Shown piece after piece: positions 24,520 to 34,894 of a stretch of 64,000 nucleotides of DNA. Origin of the DNA: Sphaerolaimus hirsutus (lineage: Eukaryota > Nematoda > Chromadorea > Monhysterida > Sphaerolaimidae); the NCBI GenBank assembly GCA_964036195.1, contig OZ038456.1, positions 25,769,792 to 25,833,791 on the forward strand, read 5' to 3'. The position numbers were made by a program, and so were the translations under genes. Numbering within the stretch: position 1 is the first letter of the stretch; each line of letters starts with the position of its first letter. The notes beneath the pieces are model-generated. The model saw only the letters and a program-made list of their open reading frames with translations, had not been told where the DNA came from and made no database searches.

Positions 24520-24904
24520 TCCGGAGACAACACCGTACCTGACATACTACCTTCACAGCCTGGGCGTCAATTGTTGTTGATCTGTCCCCAGGTCGTCGAC
24601 GGTGCACTATTCCGCACATCGGCCTATTCCGCATTTTGGCTCATCCCGCACATTTAGCTGCCCATTCCGCATTTTGGCCTATCCCGCATCTTGCCGGTGT
24701 AATGTGCGAGATAGGCAGTGTGCGTGATGGGTTTGTGTGCGGGATAGGCCGAAATGCGGGATGGGCCAGTGATCACACATTGCGTGTTGACACCCCACCC
24801 CGCAGCAGCCGCGTCCAGACATATGGGCACATGCGGAATGAGCCACCGTATTTCATGAGCGGCATGGCGCGGCAAACTCAAAGGGCACACAACAATGGAA
24901 GTTA

Positions 24905-25415
24905 TGAGTAACAATGTTTGCCCTTTGTTTTACTGCCAAAATGTCACTTCTTCAAATCGCCCCCCCCCCCAAAAGGCAATGAAATACCTAATTGGGTCGT
25001 GCATTGCCATTCAAACGCAAATGGCTTCAAACGCAGCAATTAAATTAATCACGCGTGCAGTTCACGGCTGGCGAATGGCCGGACCTGAGCAATTAAGTGA
25101 TTATTGTGTGGGCAGATCACAGCTGATAATATTTTAATTGATCAGCGCCAACCGCGAATTGCCCACACAATAATCATTTGATTGCGCAACACGCAATTAA
25201 GTATGGGGGGCAACTGTGGGGGGGGGGGGGGTAATTGACATGCGCCGCGTGTGATTTGCGCGCGTGTGATTTGTACGTGTGGCGCACATGGGGAGTTCCA
25301 TTCCATTCCGAAAATCATCATTCAATATCTGAAAACATTCTGTTTGGTGGGGGGGGGCGATTTGAAGAAGTGACATTTTGGCAGTAAAACAAAGGGCAAA
25401 CATTGTTATAGTCGG
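24905..25415. mobile_element. Nested palindromic element (GTAACAATGTTTGCCCTTTG)
   Basis: About 60 bases from 24908 (AACAATGTTTGCCCTTTG, then a C run) return in reverse complement at 25348-25410. A central inverted pair around 25090-25190 (ATTATTGTGTGGGCA / TGCCCACACAATAAT) adds a second palindrome. It is nested in the Mutator-like element. Confidence 0.6.
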
Positions 25416-26074
25416 CAGACATGATATTACACAGGTTTGGTCCACTTATGTTTCGCTTCGCTGAGCGTCAATGAAATTCAACATCTTACTGAACAGCGAA
25501 GTGCGATACATCTTAAATACGGTAGAAAAACGGTGCACAGTGGGTCGTAAATATGTCAATATGTATAGTCAACGGACATCTCATTCTACAAAATTGGAAA
25601 GTTATATTTTGTTCTTGTAGAGCGAACGAGAAAGGAATTTAGTAAACAAGAAAATATAAAGATAGTAAGAAGGAAAATAAAAATGTGCTGTTCTTTACGC
25701 ACTCGTTTACTCCAATTTTTGTGCCGATAGGTGCTGCAAATTTTTGATTATACGTTTACCTGCGTTTAATCTAAGTCATATTGAGAAAAGTTACACGCTA
25801 TCGATTCATTTTGACGAAAACTTGTTACGTTCAAAATTTTGAATTCAGAAAACGTTCCCGCTTTGTATTTATTCAGATCCAGACGACGCTTGGATGGCAT
25901 CATGCCAAAAAACTACAGTTTGACGGGGGTTTGAATTGTGCGGGCACAATTGAATAGTTTCATTCCGTATATGTGTAAGCACAAGTCACCAAAACAGAGT
26001 TCTACGGGTTGGATACAGCGTGCATGATATGACATCATGCAACTCATTGTATAGTATCATGTCTGCCGAGTATA
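25408..26074. mobile_element. MITE with ACTCGGCAGAC-type termini inside the Mutator-like element
   Basis: The left end is TATAGTCGGCAGACATGAT and the right end ATCATGTCTGCCGAGTATA, about 19 bp of TIR with one mismatch. It lies between the palindromic core and the right arm. The interior is A/T-rich and non-coding. Confidence 0.65.
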
Positions 26075-26413
26075 CTCATAACTTCCATTGTTGTGTGCCC
26101 TTTGAGTTTGCCGCGCCATGCCGCTTATGAAATACGGTGGCTCATTCCGCATGTGCGGGGCTCCCATATGTCTGGACGCGGCTGCTGCGGGGGGGGGGGG
26201 GGGGGTGTCAACACGCAATGTGTGATCACTGGCCCATCCCGCATTTCGGCCTATCCCGCACACAAACCCATCACGCACACTGCCTATCTCGCACATTACA
26301 CCGGCAAGATGCGGGATAGGCCAAAATGCGGAATGGGCAGCTAAATGTGCGGGATGAGCCAAAATGCAGAATAGGCCGATGTGCGGAATAGGCATGCGCC
26401 AGGTCGTCCACCA

Positions 26414-26507
26414 TGAAAATGAAGCTCGATATTTGGTGAAGGATTTATGCAGGAGTGAAGCGGTGTAGCGAGTACCCGTGAGTGCCCCAAGTGGGCAATA
26501 AATTGAA
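26414..26507 (-). repeat. 5' LTR remnant of the minus-strand gypsy element
   Basis: About 90 bases match the 3' LTR end at 18351-18436. On the minus strand the segment ends CATTTTCA and is followed directly by TGGTGGACGACCTGG, the expected position of a primer-binding site. Similarity stops at 26507, so the 5' half of this LTR is lost. Confidence 0.65.
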
Positions 26508-26862
26508 TTCAAAAGGAAAAGCCTTAGTGGCTCGCATCACAGAACATGCTCGAATCAACGGATCTAACAGAAGACAAATTTATTCCGTTTTCCCATCCAT
26601 TTTCCAGACACTGAAATTTGAGTTCCATTTTCTGTTCCGTTTTCCGGCCACAATATTTTTTTTCATTTCCCTTTCCATTTTAGCCGGCTCAATTTCCACA
26701 TAATGACACACCGAAACAACTCGTTGACAACTCCTTGTTAACTGGTGAATCGCTGTGGAAGGATAGTTATATACCTATTTTTGGCAATTTCTCCCTTTTC
26801 TGCTTTCTACACCATGAAAATGCCTATACTTTGAACCCCCCAGCAGATGCGTTGCTGCGCTG

Positions 26863-27486
26863 GTGGAGCGACACAAGGACACACTCAGAGAATGTCTGTT
26901 CAATCATATTGATGATGAATCAGTCAAGCAGCTGGCCACCTGCGAGCACTTGACCAAATTTGAGGCAAATTGCGGAGATGTGAGAGCAGAAGCTGTGTGC
27001 AGTCTGTGGGTTGGTTGCATTGCATCTGTTGCAATCACTTGGCCTGCCAACGTGTGCAATGTCTTTCAGAATCTGCGCACCACCCTGCAACACCTGAAAC
27101 TTACTCGGGTTTGTGAAGTCGGTTTGAATAGATTGCTGCTGCGGGGGGCACCCTGGCTGCAGCTCACCACTCTGAAGATTTATGGGTTGACTAGAGAGGA
27201 GACTATCAATGTGATGGTGCGCAGCTTGCCAGGCTTGCAAGAACTTAAATTTTGGCCTTTGGCTCGTCTGAGTGACGCGTCGCTGCGCACCTTGGTGGTG
27301 GGCCTGCCGCAGCTGCGCAGCCTGCATCTGTGGTGCTTGGAACTGGCAGCAGATTTGGAGTGTTCTGCGCTGGAATCTGTGCCCGCGGACAACTGGACGC
27401 AGCTGCGGCACATTCGTTTGCACTGCTACGTGGGTTTTTTTACTTTTAAAAGTAGAAATCTTTTCATGTGTAGCAATTATCACTGA
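26863..27486 (+). CDS. Leucine-rich-repeat protein fragment (right-arm copy)
   Basis: A single 207-codon frame starts MERHKDTLRECLFNHIDDES and contains several F-box/LRR-like repeats, such as ARLSDASLRTLVVGLPQLRS. It ends TQLRHIRLHCYVGFF, where the sequence passes a possible 5' splice site (TAC/GTGGGT). The N-terminus also lacks a clear start context, and the upstream frame continues through LLRWWSDTR-like sequence in another phase. It is probably an internal exon of a larger gene, caught in the inverted duplication. It is less damaged than the left copy. Likely role: protein-protein binding. Confidence 0.55.
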   Translation: MERHKDTLRECLFNHIDDESVKQLATCEHLTKFEANCGDVRAEAVCSLWVGCIASVAITWPANVCNVFQNLRTTLQHLKLTRVCEVGLNRLLLRGAPWLQLTTLKIYGLTREETINVMVRSLPGLQELKFWPLARLSDASLRTLVVGLPQLRSLHLWCLELAADLECSALESVPADNWTQLRHIRLHCYVGFFTFKSRNLFMCSNYH

Positions 27487-27892
27487 ACACATTTGCTTGT
27501 ATTTAAAAATGTATTTTTTCAATATAAAAAAACATATTCAACATTTTCCCAATGGTATCCCAATTTTCCAACAATCGATATTCCCAATTTATCAACATTC
27601 ATGCAGGGCGATCATGATATCGTGGACAGCGCTCTGGATGCACTCCGCTTGAGGGCCGCTGGACAGATTACATGCATTGGAACATGGTGTAAGCTAAAGA
27701 TTTGTTCTGAATGCTTTTTATACTTAGGCAGGTTGTGATGTGGTGTGACGCAAAAAAATGTTGTAGCCTGGTTTCAAATAATTTTGTATTAATAAAAATG
27801 CTGAAATTGTAAGATCACAATTTAGATTTTTTAAATGTAAATTTGCACCCGTTTGATTTGTTTCATACTGTCACACATACCGTTGGAGCATT

Positions 27893-28119
27893 GTAAACTC
27901 GGCGGACATAATGGCATACAATGTTCTGGAAGAATTTGCAACGACCATAGTGTTAACTGAATGGGCACTTTGCCAACTATTTCGCAATATGGGGGAAACG
28001 AAATTAATGAAAGCATCCCGATAGACCTATAAATTACAATAACAATTTGTATATCTTGCGTTTATAATGTTTGACGATATCATGTTTCGTCAAAACGTTA
28101 AATCGTCTGCCGAGTTTAC
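27893..28119. mobile_element. Right-arm copy of the GTAAACTCGGCAGAC MITE
   Basis: The ends GTAAACTCGGCGGACAT and GTCTGCCGAGTTTAC mirror the left-arm copy at 13967-14202. The TA run of the left copy is contracted here. Confidence 0.6.
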
Positions 28120-28177
28120 TGCAACGCATTTGTGGTCATTATGGCTGCATGAAAAATCTTTGTCAAACCCCCCAGAC

Positions 28178-28724
28178 TAGGGTGTCAACCTTCTGTTTTC
28201 CATTTTCCGTTTCCGCTTTCCGCAGGCAAATTTTTTTTCTGTTTCCATTTTCCGGCTGCTAAATTTGTTTACATTTTTCCGGATCATTTTCTGTTTTCCA
28301 GCTAAATTTTCAATTTTTCTGCCTGTTTTCCGTTTTATGGTTCAATTGTCTGTTTTTCAACTTTTTTTCAGTTTCCAGCTAAATTTTCTGTTTTCTGTTT
28401 CAGCCAAATTGGTAAACATGCATGCAGGTTCTCTACTATGTGAATTTTTTTCTATTTATAGCAAGATATCTTCAAATTTTTTATCTTTTATCTTCAACAT
28501 TCTGCAAAAGTTCCCGGCAAAATTTCAGCAAATTTTTTTTGTTTCCGGCTTAATTTTAGCAAATTTTTCTGTTTCCGTTTCCAGGCCTTTCATTTCCGTT
28601 TTCCATTTTCCAGCAAGTGCAAAAATTTTCCATTTCCGGCAAGTGCAAAATTTTTTCCATTTCCGGCAAGTGCAAAAAATTTTCCATTTCCGTTTTTGGC
28701 CAAAACGTTTTTGTTGACACCCTA
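28178..28724. mobile_element. hAT-like MITE, TAGGGTGTCAAC family, perfect TSD CCCCAGAC
   Basis: The termini TAGGGTGTCAAC and GTTGACACCCTA are perfect inverted repeats. CCCCAGAC occurs on both sides (28170-28177, 28725-28732). The interior is rich in TTTCCATTTCCG phrases. This copy establishes the family's 8-bp TSD and thus its probable hAT affinity. Confidence 0.85.
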
Positions 28725-28939
28725 CCCCAGACTTTAGGATAAACAACCTGCAAGGCCGCTACACATGCGTTGCTCTCATAGAATTGGAAATAAAACAAAG
28801 TTATATTTCTCCATGTGAACTTTTTGAATTATCAACTATTTATTTTGAAATGTGGAGGCCTCATAATCATGAACATCAAATGTTGGTAGGCGTTTGCAAA
28901 GGACCTGTTGCATTCATTTATATGTTTTTCACTGATGAG

Positions 28940-29344
28940 CAGGGGTGGGAAAGGGGTAGGGTTCAAACGATATATCGTATCGAATATCGGATATCGACCA
29001 TTTTTTCATATCGAATATCGATATCGAAAATTTTGAAAAAATATCGAATATCGATATCGAAAAGTCATATCGTTTGAACCCTAGAAAGGGGGGGTGTTAC
29101 CACCAAATTACCCAGCTTATATCTATCCTGGAGGCAAATTTTTGGGCTGTTGTTCCTTGAACACCCCTCAATTTTTGCTCAAAATCACCAGCCTTATACA
29201 ACCCTTTAATTATATTGAACCATCTCAACCCCCCCCCCCAAAGAAATCTTATCAGCTATCTATCCAACCTATTCATCAACAGCTATCTATCAGCGATTTG
29301 CTATCCATCCAACCCCCAGAGGGTCAAAATCTAGAATACCCCTG
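28940..29344. mobile_element. hAT-like MITE, CAGGGGT family (right arm), TSD CTGATGAG/TTGATGAG
   Basis: It runs from CAGGGGTGGG to GAATACCCCTG, with flanking 8-mers matching at 7 positions. It contains the nested element 28957-29083, which is missing from the left-arm copy. Confidence 0.75.
28957..29083. mobile_element. Short TAGGGTTCAAACGATAT element, TSD GAAAGGGG
   Basis: It is 127 bp long, starts TAGGGTTCAAACGATAT and ends ATATCGTTTGAACCCTA. Perfect 8-bp repeats GAAAGGGG flank it at 28949-28956 and 29084-29091. The equivalent site in the left arm is empty, so it inserted after the duplication. Confidence 0.85.
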
Positions 29345-30250
29345 TTGATGAGTACAAAACTGTATTTCCAGCTCTTTCCAGAAAAAAATCCACAAGATGG
29401 CAAATGGGATGGATTGAACTTTCAAATGATTGGGCGATGGTTTGCGGGGATTTCAACGCCAGTTTGTGAACGCCAGTTTACCATAGAAAGTAGTCATACT
29501 GTTTGGTCATAATGCCTCATTTTGTTTCGTTCTAATTCAGTCATTTTGACATTGGGAACTCTCCCACATCCTGTAAAAGACCCTGCAAAGTGTCAAAGAC
29601 CCTGCAAAGTGTAATGTGTCATGTAAAAATATAAAAATCACAAAAAATAAATAAAAGAATGATACGGGACTTGGCAGCCAGCCAAACTTAACAAATTGAA
29701 AACAATAAAAGGATGATATCAGAGAGAAAATGGTTCAGTAGGAGTTGGATCGTATTGCATAGATCAAGAACGAACACTTTTACGGGTATGAATTCCATTG
29801 GGTTGATGCGGTATTTAGACTTGACCGGTGTCCAATTTTCTAGTTGTGTAAGTAGTCGTTTCAGCTTCATAATTGGTATTTTCATCTTAATAAATGACTA
29901 TACCCCTATTATTAGTATATTTTGGCTATTCTCAACCTGTTTATAGAACAATTTCAAAATTTTGGCTGGCTGCCAAGTCCCGTATCGTTATTTTTTAATG
30001 CGATTTTTTATCTTTTTGCATGACACATGACATTTTACATGGTCTGGGAGTGGCTTCTCTCAAGTCAGGTCAAGGAGGTCAAGTTGAGTTCTCTCATCAT
30101 GCATCAAAATCTGTAGCCTTGTAATTCACCATTTCAACTTCAAGCTCCAGCATATTGGGAATTGTTAGGTTCGGTCAGGTTAATTTTTTTGGTTTTGTTG
30201 GACCTATCATTTTGAATGATTCAGTTGACATCGTTTGTTCGTGCAGCCGT

Positions 30251-30909
30251 TAGGGTTGGCCGATGTTTTTCGAACGTTTTTTTAAAACAACTTTTTTTAT
30301 TAAAAAAAACATGACGTCCGACTGCCGGAATTTTTTAGTACTAAGCACTAGGTATTTTGCAAAATTTTTGCTCGCAAGTGCGCAGTTTCACACACAAATT
30401 AACATTGGTGGTTGTTTTCATTGGTTTTGTGGCATTTTTAGTATCAAAGCATTTATTTCATTGTGCTACCATGGGTAAATAAGCTGTCATATGTTGCTGT
30501 AGTATATAATATTGAGGTAATGTGCTTCCATGTACCTCCACAGTGTGTAACATCACTCCCAAAGTAACAACCTCCTTTTATAACCTTGTTTGATCACTAT
30601 TCCGTGCCAAACTTCACTTGGAAGTCACGAACATTTGACTATAAGACGATATACAAACCTGTCAACAAAAAATAGATGATTTTGACACAAATCACCACTT
30701 ATAATGCTATCCCATGGCTCCACAGCCATCATATGGGCATATACAACATCACAGAGTATTGCCACTTGTCTGATATACCTATATATGTTGACACAAATCC
30801 ATATCTGGGAGATTTAAAAAACGTTTTTTATTATTTTAAAAAAACGTTTTAAAAAAAACAACGTTTAAAAAAACATCAAGTTAAAAAGAACACGTTTTTT
30901 CCAACCCTA
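30251..30909. mobile_element. hAT-like MITE, TAGGGTTGG family (right arm), perfect TSD GCAGCCGT
   Basis: The termini are TAGGGTTGGCCGATG and TTTTTCCAACCCTA. GCAGCCGT lies at 30243-30250 and 30910-30917. It is the mirror copy of 10641-11299. Confidence 0.8.
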
Positions 30910-30992
30910 GCAGCCGTGTAGAGTTCTGTTTGTTCTGCCCGTCGATTGCTCATATCTGCTTTAATTACATATGTAAATATGTACACTCCGCG

Positions 30993-31491
30993 CAGAGTTG
31001 TACCAAACTTTTTTCAAAGTATATGTAAACGTGAAGTATTTGATTTTTACTCACCCCCTGAGTACAGAAAAGTTAAAGTAATTTTTTTCTTTCTTTTACT
31101 CACAAGTAAATGAGAGTAAACGTACTTTTGCTCGTAGAAAACGTAAACGTGAGTATTTTTGAGAAATGTTACCCCATGTTTCACTCAAAATCACCAATTT
31201 TCATAACTTTTGGACATCTTGAAGAAATTTTCGGGTACATATGTGCGTGTAGACACATTTTCCGACTATTTTCCCCTATTTTTAGCATATTCTCTCCCGT
31301 TTTCCCTTCTATTCCTTCAAAAAGTCAATAAAAATACTTACCAGAAATACGTTTTCTGTACTCGAATACTTTCAAAAAGTATACGTAAATGCGAGTACAG
31401 GAACTTATTTTGGAGGAAATGTAAACGTATTTACTCTGTACTTGAGTATACGTATTTATCGAGTAAAAGTAAATACGTTTTAACAACTATG
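30993..31491. mobile_element. hAT-like MITE, CAGAGTTGTT family (right arm), perfect TSD ACTCCGCG
   Basis: It starts CAGAGTTGTACC and ends TAACAACTATG. ACTCCGCG occurs at 30985-30992 and 31492-31499. It is the mirror copy of 10055-10557. Confidence 0.8.
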
Positions 31492-32157
31492 ACTCCGCGG
31501 ACAGCGCACTTCACATGCCACATAAATATTTACAATACGCATGTTGTCTGAAGCAATAACACGCCCGAGTAGCACCAATCAATAAATACCCACTCACACA
31601 AAAAATATAATAAAATTTATAATAGAAAAACGCATTTTCGCGCATTTAACTTTTTTCAATTGTTTGAACACCATAATTTTTTTTTAAAGACGGCGTCATA
31701 ATAATTTTTTCTTTAAGAAAATTGCTTAACATGCGCGGTCCGCTGAGTAAATATGCGCTTGATTGAATTTTGTGCCCACATTGTTTGCTGGGGTCAATCT
31801 TGTAAAATGTCATGTGAAATGTAACTAGAAATGTGTCAAATCTGTTACTCACTGGAACTGGCCCCAGGAAGCGTATGGCGAGTTGCGCTTGTCAACTCAA
31901 AATTGTCAAACTCGAAATCCACTGGGTGCCGGACTTGACGCGGACAGCGAAAATCGCAAATTTTTTTTGCCAAAACGGTGACCCTCACATCGGGGGTCGC
32001 CGCTGCCCTCCAATGGGTATATAGTAGAGGGGGGATGTCGCCTATATTCCCCCCAAACTACAGAGTTATAGGCCCCCCATAGCGGGAGATCCGGCGTCAG
32101 TTGTAAGTTTGAAAACTGACTGCCGGACTTGATCCGGACGCTGTTTACAAGCTTTTT

Positions 32158-32372
32158 CAGCTTTTGTGTCTTTAAAAGTACTGATCTACACACTTTTGTC
32201 AAAATTGTTCTTTTAAATGTACTGATCTGCACATTATTTTTTGTGCTTTTAAAAGTACCGATGTCAGATCGGCGTCTGATTGAGCAAAAACTCATTTTGT
32301 GCTTTTTTATTATGGGTAAAAGTACTGATCTACATCTTTCTGCTTTTGTGCTTTAAAAGGTCCCGATCTACA
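32158..32372 (+). repeat. Degenerate tandem repeat, units of about 50 bp
   Basis: Phrases close to CTTTTAAAAGTACTGATCTAC recur about five times at roughly 50-base steps. There are no long open frames or RNA signatures. The preceding stretch 31907-32157 has two copies of TGCCGGACTTGA(T/C) about 190 bases apart, which may bound another small repeat. Confidence 0.6.
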
Positions 32373-32439
32373 TGCTATTACCAATTTATTCCTTTAAACT
32401 GTACTGTACTACAAAAGATACAATTCACTAAATTTTATA

Positions 32440-33468
32440 CCGTAAATTCTCTAATAATACAACAGTCGTACTATTTTTTTCAGCACATTTTTAGGTGTCG
32501 TACTATTGGAGATGTCGCATTATTAGAGAGTGTTGCATCATATTTTTCATCAAATCAACAACGTCACTGTCCACATAACTCAAACGTGAGCATGACATAG
32601 TAAAGCAATAAACATGGTAAACTCGGCAGACATTATGCGAGTCTATGGTCTAACGAATTTTTGTACAAGTGCCATTCTAACCCAATTTCATTGTTATTGA
32701 CACTCGTATTCCATGCGTAGGAATGACCATCAACAAATTTTTCAATTTGATAAGTGAACGTCACCGTCGAAATTTGAATTTAAGATCTACACTTGATAAA
32801 TATATGATAATTTCTTATTATTACAAACATAGTGAGCATTTTATGTTATTCAGAGCAATTTTTAGATTTTCAAAACGATCCAGATTTCGCTAGTTGTGTA
32901 CAGTGTATAGGGTCGTTCTTCCCTTGTTCTATCGCACGCACACATACGTACTTTTTTGTTGGAATTTGTCCGGGCTGTTACAATAAAATACCTTGTTATC
33001 TGCTCTCATATGACAATATGCGTGTCCAGTTTATCCTGTTCTCGCATAAAACGTCGGATTGAATAAGATTTACCATGAATCGATTCGAATGCATTCATTC
33101 AAATTCAAAATTAACTTAACAATTTTAACGAAATTTAAAATTGGTACGTAAGGGCCGAACCACTGATTCCTTTCATGTCTGCCGAGTTTAAATAGTGGCG
33201 GTTGTGACGTGGCTGGCGCTCTTGCGAACTGCCCAGCGACTCTTGTGAACCCACAGCCACCGCGTTGTCCAAAAGCGCCGAATCCGCGGCTTCCGCAGAT
33301 TGCATTCGTTACGTCGCTTTTTCTTTTTATTTCTCACTTGTCGCACTATTGAAGAGTGTCGCGTTATTGGAGAGTGTCGGATTATTTTCACACAACGTGC
33401 CCAAACCTGTCGCACTATTGGAGATGTCGTATTATTGGAGACCTGTCGAATTATTAGAGAATTTACAG
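32440..33468. mobile_element. pogo/Tigger-like MITE with TA duplication
   Basis: The ends C(C/A)GTAAATTCTCTAATAAT are inverted, with TA on each side (32438-32439 and 33469-33470), as in Tc1/mariner-pogo elements. Both subterminal zones carry many copies of GTCG(T/C)A(T/C)TATTGGAGA, which are candidate transposase-binding sites. The middle is replaced by a nested ACTCGGCAGAC-type MITE (32617-33191). No transposase is present. Confidence 0.7.
32617..33191. mobile_element. ACTCGGCAGAC-type MITE nested in the pogo-like element
   Basis: The left end is GTAAACTCGGCAGACAT and the right end ATGTCTGCCGAGTTTA. The interior is A/T-rich and non-coding. Confidence 0.65.
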
Positions 33469-33750
33469 TATAGCTAGTGTTATGTGTATAAACAATGATT
33501 TTACCCATGCATGTGGATACCCAACAATATGGCCGAAATACCCATACCCAAAATTCCCATACCCAATACCCATGTATGGGTAATGCATACTCCAAACTTT
33601 CAATTGTGATTATCTCAAAATCGATTTTTTGTAGATTGGTACTTTTAGAAGCACACCCTTCAAATGCACATGGCAATATAAATTCCTCTTCGACTTTGCG
33701 GTAGATTCACTTGAAAATTGTCCTGCAACCTAAATTGAACTAAAATCGAG

Positions 33751-34876
33751 AGCGGGCACGCCCATGGCGCTAGCGCCAGTGCCACACCATTTTTTGCTTT
33801 GATGTCAACTCTAGCTACTAGAGTTGACATCCCCATGATTTTGCCGCGACGGCAGCGGCTGGGGTAATTAATCAAGGGCACTGCGGCCCAGAGGCGGCAG
33901 TGCCGCATGAAAATGTCGCCGTCAAGCGCGCGACAATGACCCCAGTTGCCGCCGACGCCGTAAAAACTCAACGCATTTACAAATTGCACGCCGCGCGGCG
34001 GCCCAATTTCGCGCCGCCGACGTACTACGCGTGCACGCACCGCCACCCCAAAACTGTGTATCTATGTCCGAGTTTGATGGGGTGCAGCACACAGAGTACG
34101 TCGGCAAATCAAGTTTTGACGACGTAAATATAACGACAGCAGATGTAATCTGGCGTCATGCAAATTACACGACCTAGGGCATCGTAAAATGTAGTTTTTG
34201 ACACTTTTTGAAGAGTAATTTGCATGATGCCATCTATCTTTAATTACGTTCTTTGTTTTGTGGATTTCACCTGTTTTAGAATGTCACCTACCTGTGAAGT
34301 TTACCCCCCCCCCCCCCAAAATAATTGTGCATAAAAGGACGTGTGTGCAGTGAAAAAGACAATCAGTTGGTACTCAATTCTAGAATTTCATCAAGCCACC
34401 AAGTGCACTAAATATTAGATCATGGCCCATGGAGAATACATGTATTTATTGGAGACCCTGGTTCAGGATTCAGGTCCCTCGGGACTTCAGTCCGATTGCT
34501 ACCTTTCTCAACAAACCCATTTTGATTGTTAGTATTTTTGCACTGCACACACAGGTAATTGGTATGAAAAGGTAATATTTAATTGCTTGTTTTTTATCAT
34601 GTAAATCTGATGTACTTGTTAATGTATGGAAACGATTATGTATTTTACAACCCCTGATACTATTTTGTATTTATTCAACTGGCCACCGAAAATATGGCTA
34701 CATAGCCCTCTTATAAAGAAGCTGGTTGAAAAACTGTGGAAATGATTTACTTGGCTTTATTAACACAGTGAAACAAAAACGTAAAACACTAATTACTTGT
34801 CATAAACGAATCCTCCCTTCAAAGCGACCCGGGGTGGCGCTGGAAACGCGCCAGAAACCCGGGCCACCCCTAAAAT
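33751..34876 (+). repeat. Left (5') LTR of the giant element
   Basis: It is 1126 bp, starts AGCGGGCACGCC and ends GGGCCACCCCTAAAAT, and lacks canonical TG..CA ends. It contains the palindrome GGCGCTAGCGCC and a 14-bp perfect stem (33801-33814 / 33818-33831, loop CTA) built on GATGTCAACTCTAG. A second stem GGCACTGC / GCAGTGCC lies near 33878-33905. Apart from a longer C run it matches the right LTR. Confidence 0.93.
34331..34367 (+). promoter_or_regulatory. Candidate core promoter of the giant LTR
   Basis: ATAAAAG at 34331-34337 lies about 34 bases upstream of the A in TCAGT (34363-34367), which resembles the animal initiator sequence. The spacing is that of a TATA box and start site, so U3/R would join near 34365. 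The same pair is present in the right LTR at 62701 and 62733. No transcript data support it. Confidence 0.45.
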
Positions 34877-34894
34877 TGGCTCCCAATGTGGGGC
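34877..34894 (+). other. Primer-binding site for tRNA-Lys
   Basis: The 18 bases directly after the LTR begin TGGCTCCCAATGTGGGG and are complementary to the 3' end (including CCA) of the tRNA-Lys whose whole antisense sequence follows. First-strand synthesis would be primed here. The spacing of zero to two bases from the LTR end is normal. Confidence 0.88.

Larger units (their letters stand above)
24598..26398. mobile_element. Mutator-like long-TIR element, TSD CCAGGTCGTC
   Basis: Arms of about 310 bp (24598-24912 and 26078-26398) are near-identical inverted repeats rich in CCTATTCCGCATTTTGGC and CATCCCGCAC phrases. The element is flanked by a 10-bp direct repeat CCAGGTCGTC (24588-24597 and 26399-26408), matching the 9-11 bp TSDs and long TIRs of Mutator-like elements. 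It carries no transposase. Its core holds two further inverted-repeat elements. It sits immediately beside the gypsy LTR, inside or next to the primer-binding site. Confidence 0.75.
18351..26505 (-). mobile_element. Ty3/gypsy retrotransposon (minus strand) with two nested elements
   Basis: Read on the minus strand, the order is: a 5' LTR remnant at 26505-26414, a primer-binding site starting TGG at 26413, gag-like frames (24519-23069), a protease/linker (23111-22074), RT-RNase H-integrase (about 22042-18707), then the 3' LTR region down to 18351. The LTR ends in CA and about 90 bases are shared by both ends (18351-18436 and 26414-26507). It is interrupted by a Mutator-like element (24598-26398) and by a hAT-like MITE inside RT (20975-21494). 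Several frameshifts make it inactive. Confidence 0.85.
26761..31906 (-). repeat. Right arm of large inverted duplication
   Basis: It is the mirror image of 9665-15354 with the same elements in reverse order. Its private differences include the element at 28957-29083, absent from the left arm, and the lack of the left-arm element at 13130-13908. Its TSDs are generally better preserved than in the left arm. Confidence 0.85.

Noticed and set aside
24681..26512. Frames of 80-150 codons in the Mutator-like arms
   Set aside because: The two arms give mirror-image frames because they are inverted repeats. They show no transposase motif.
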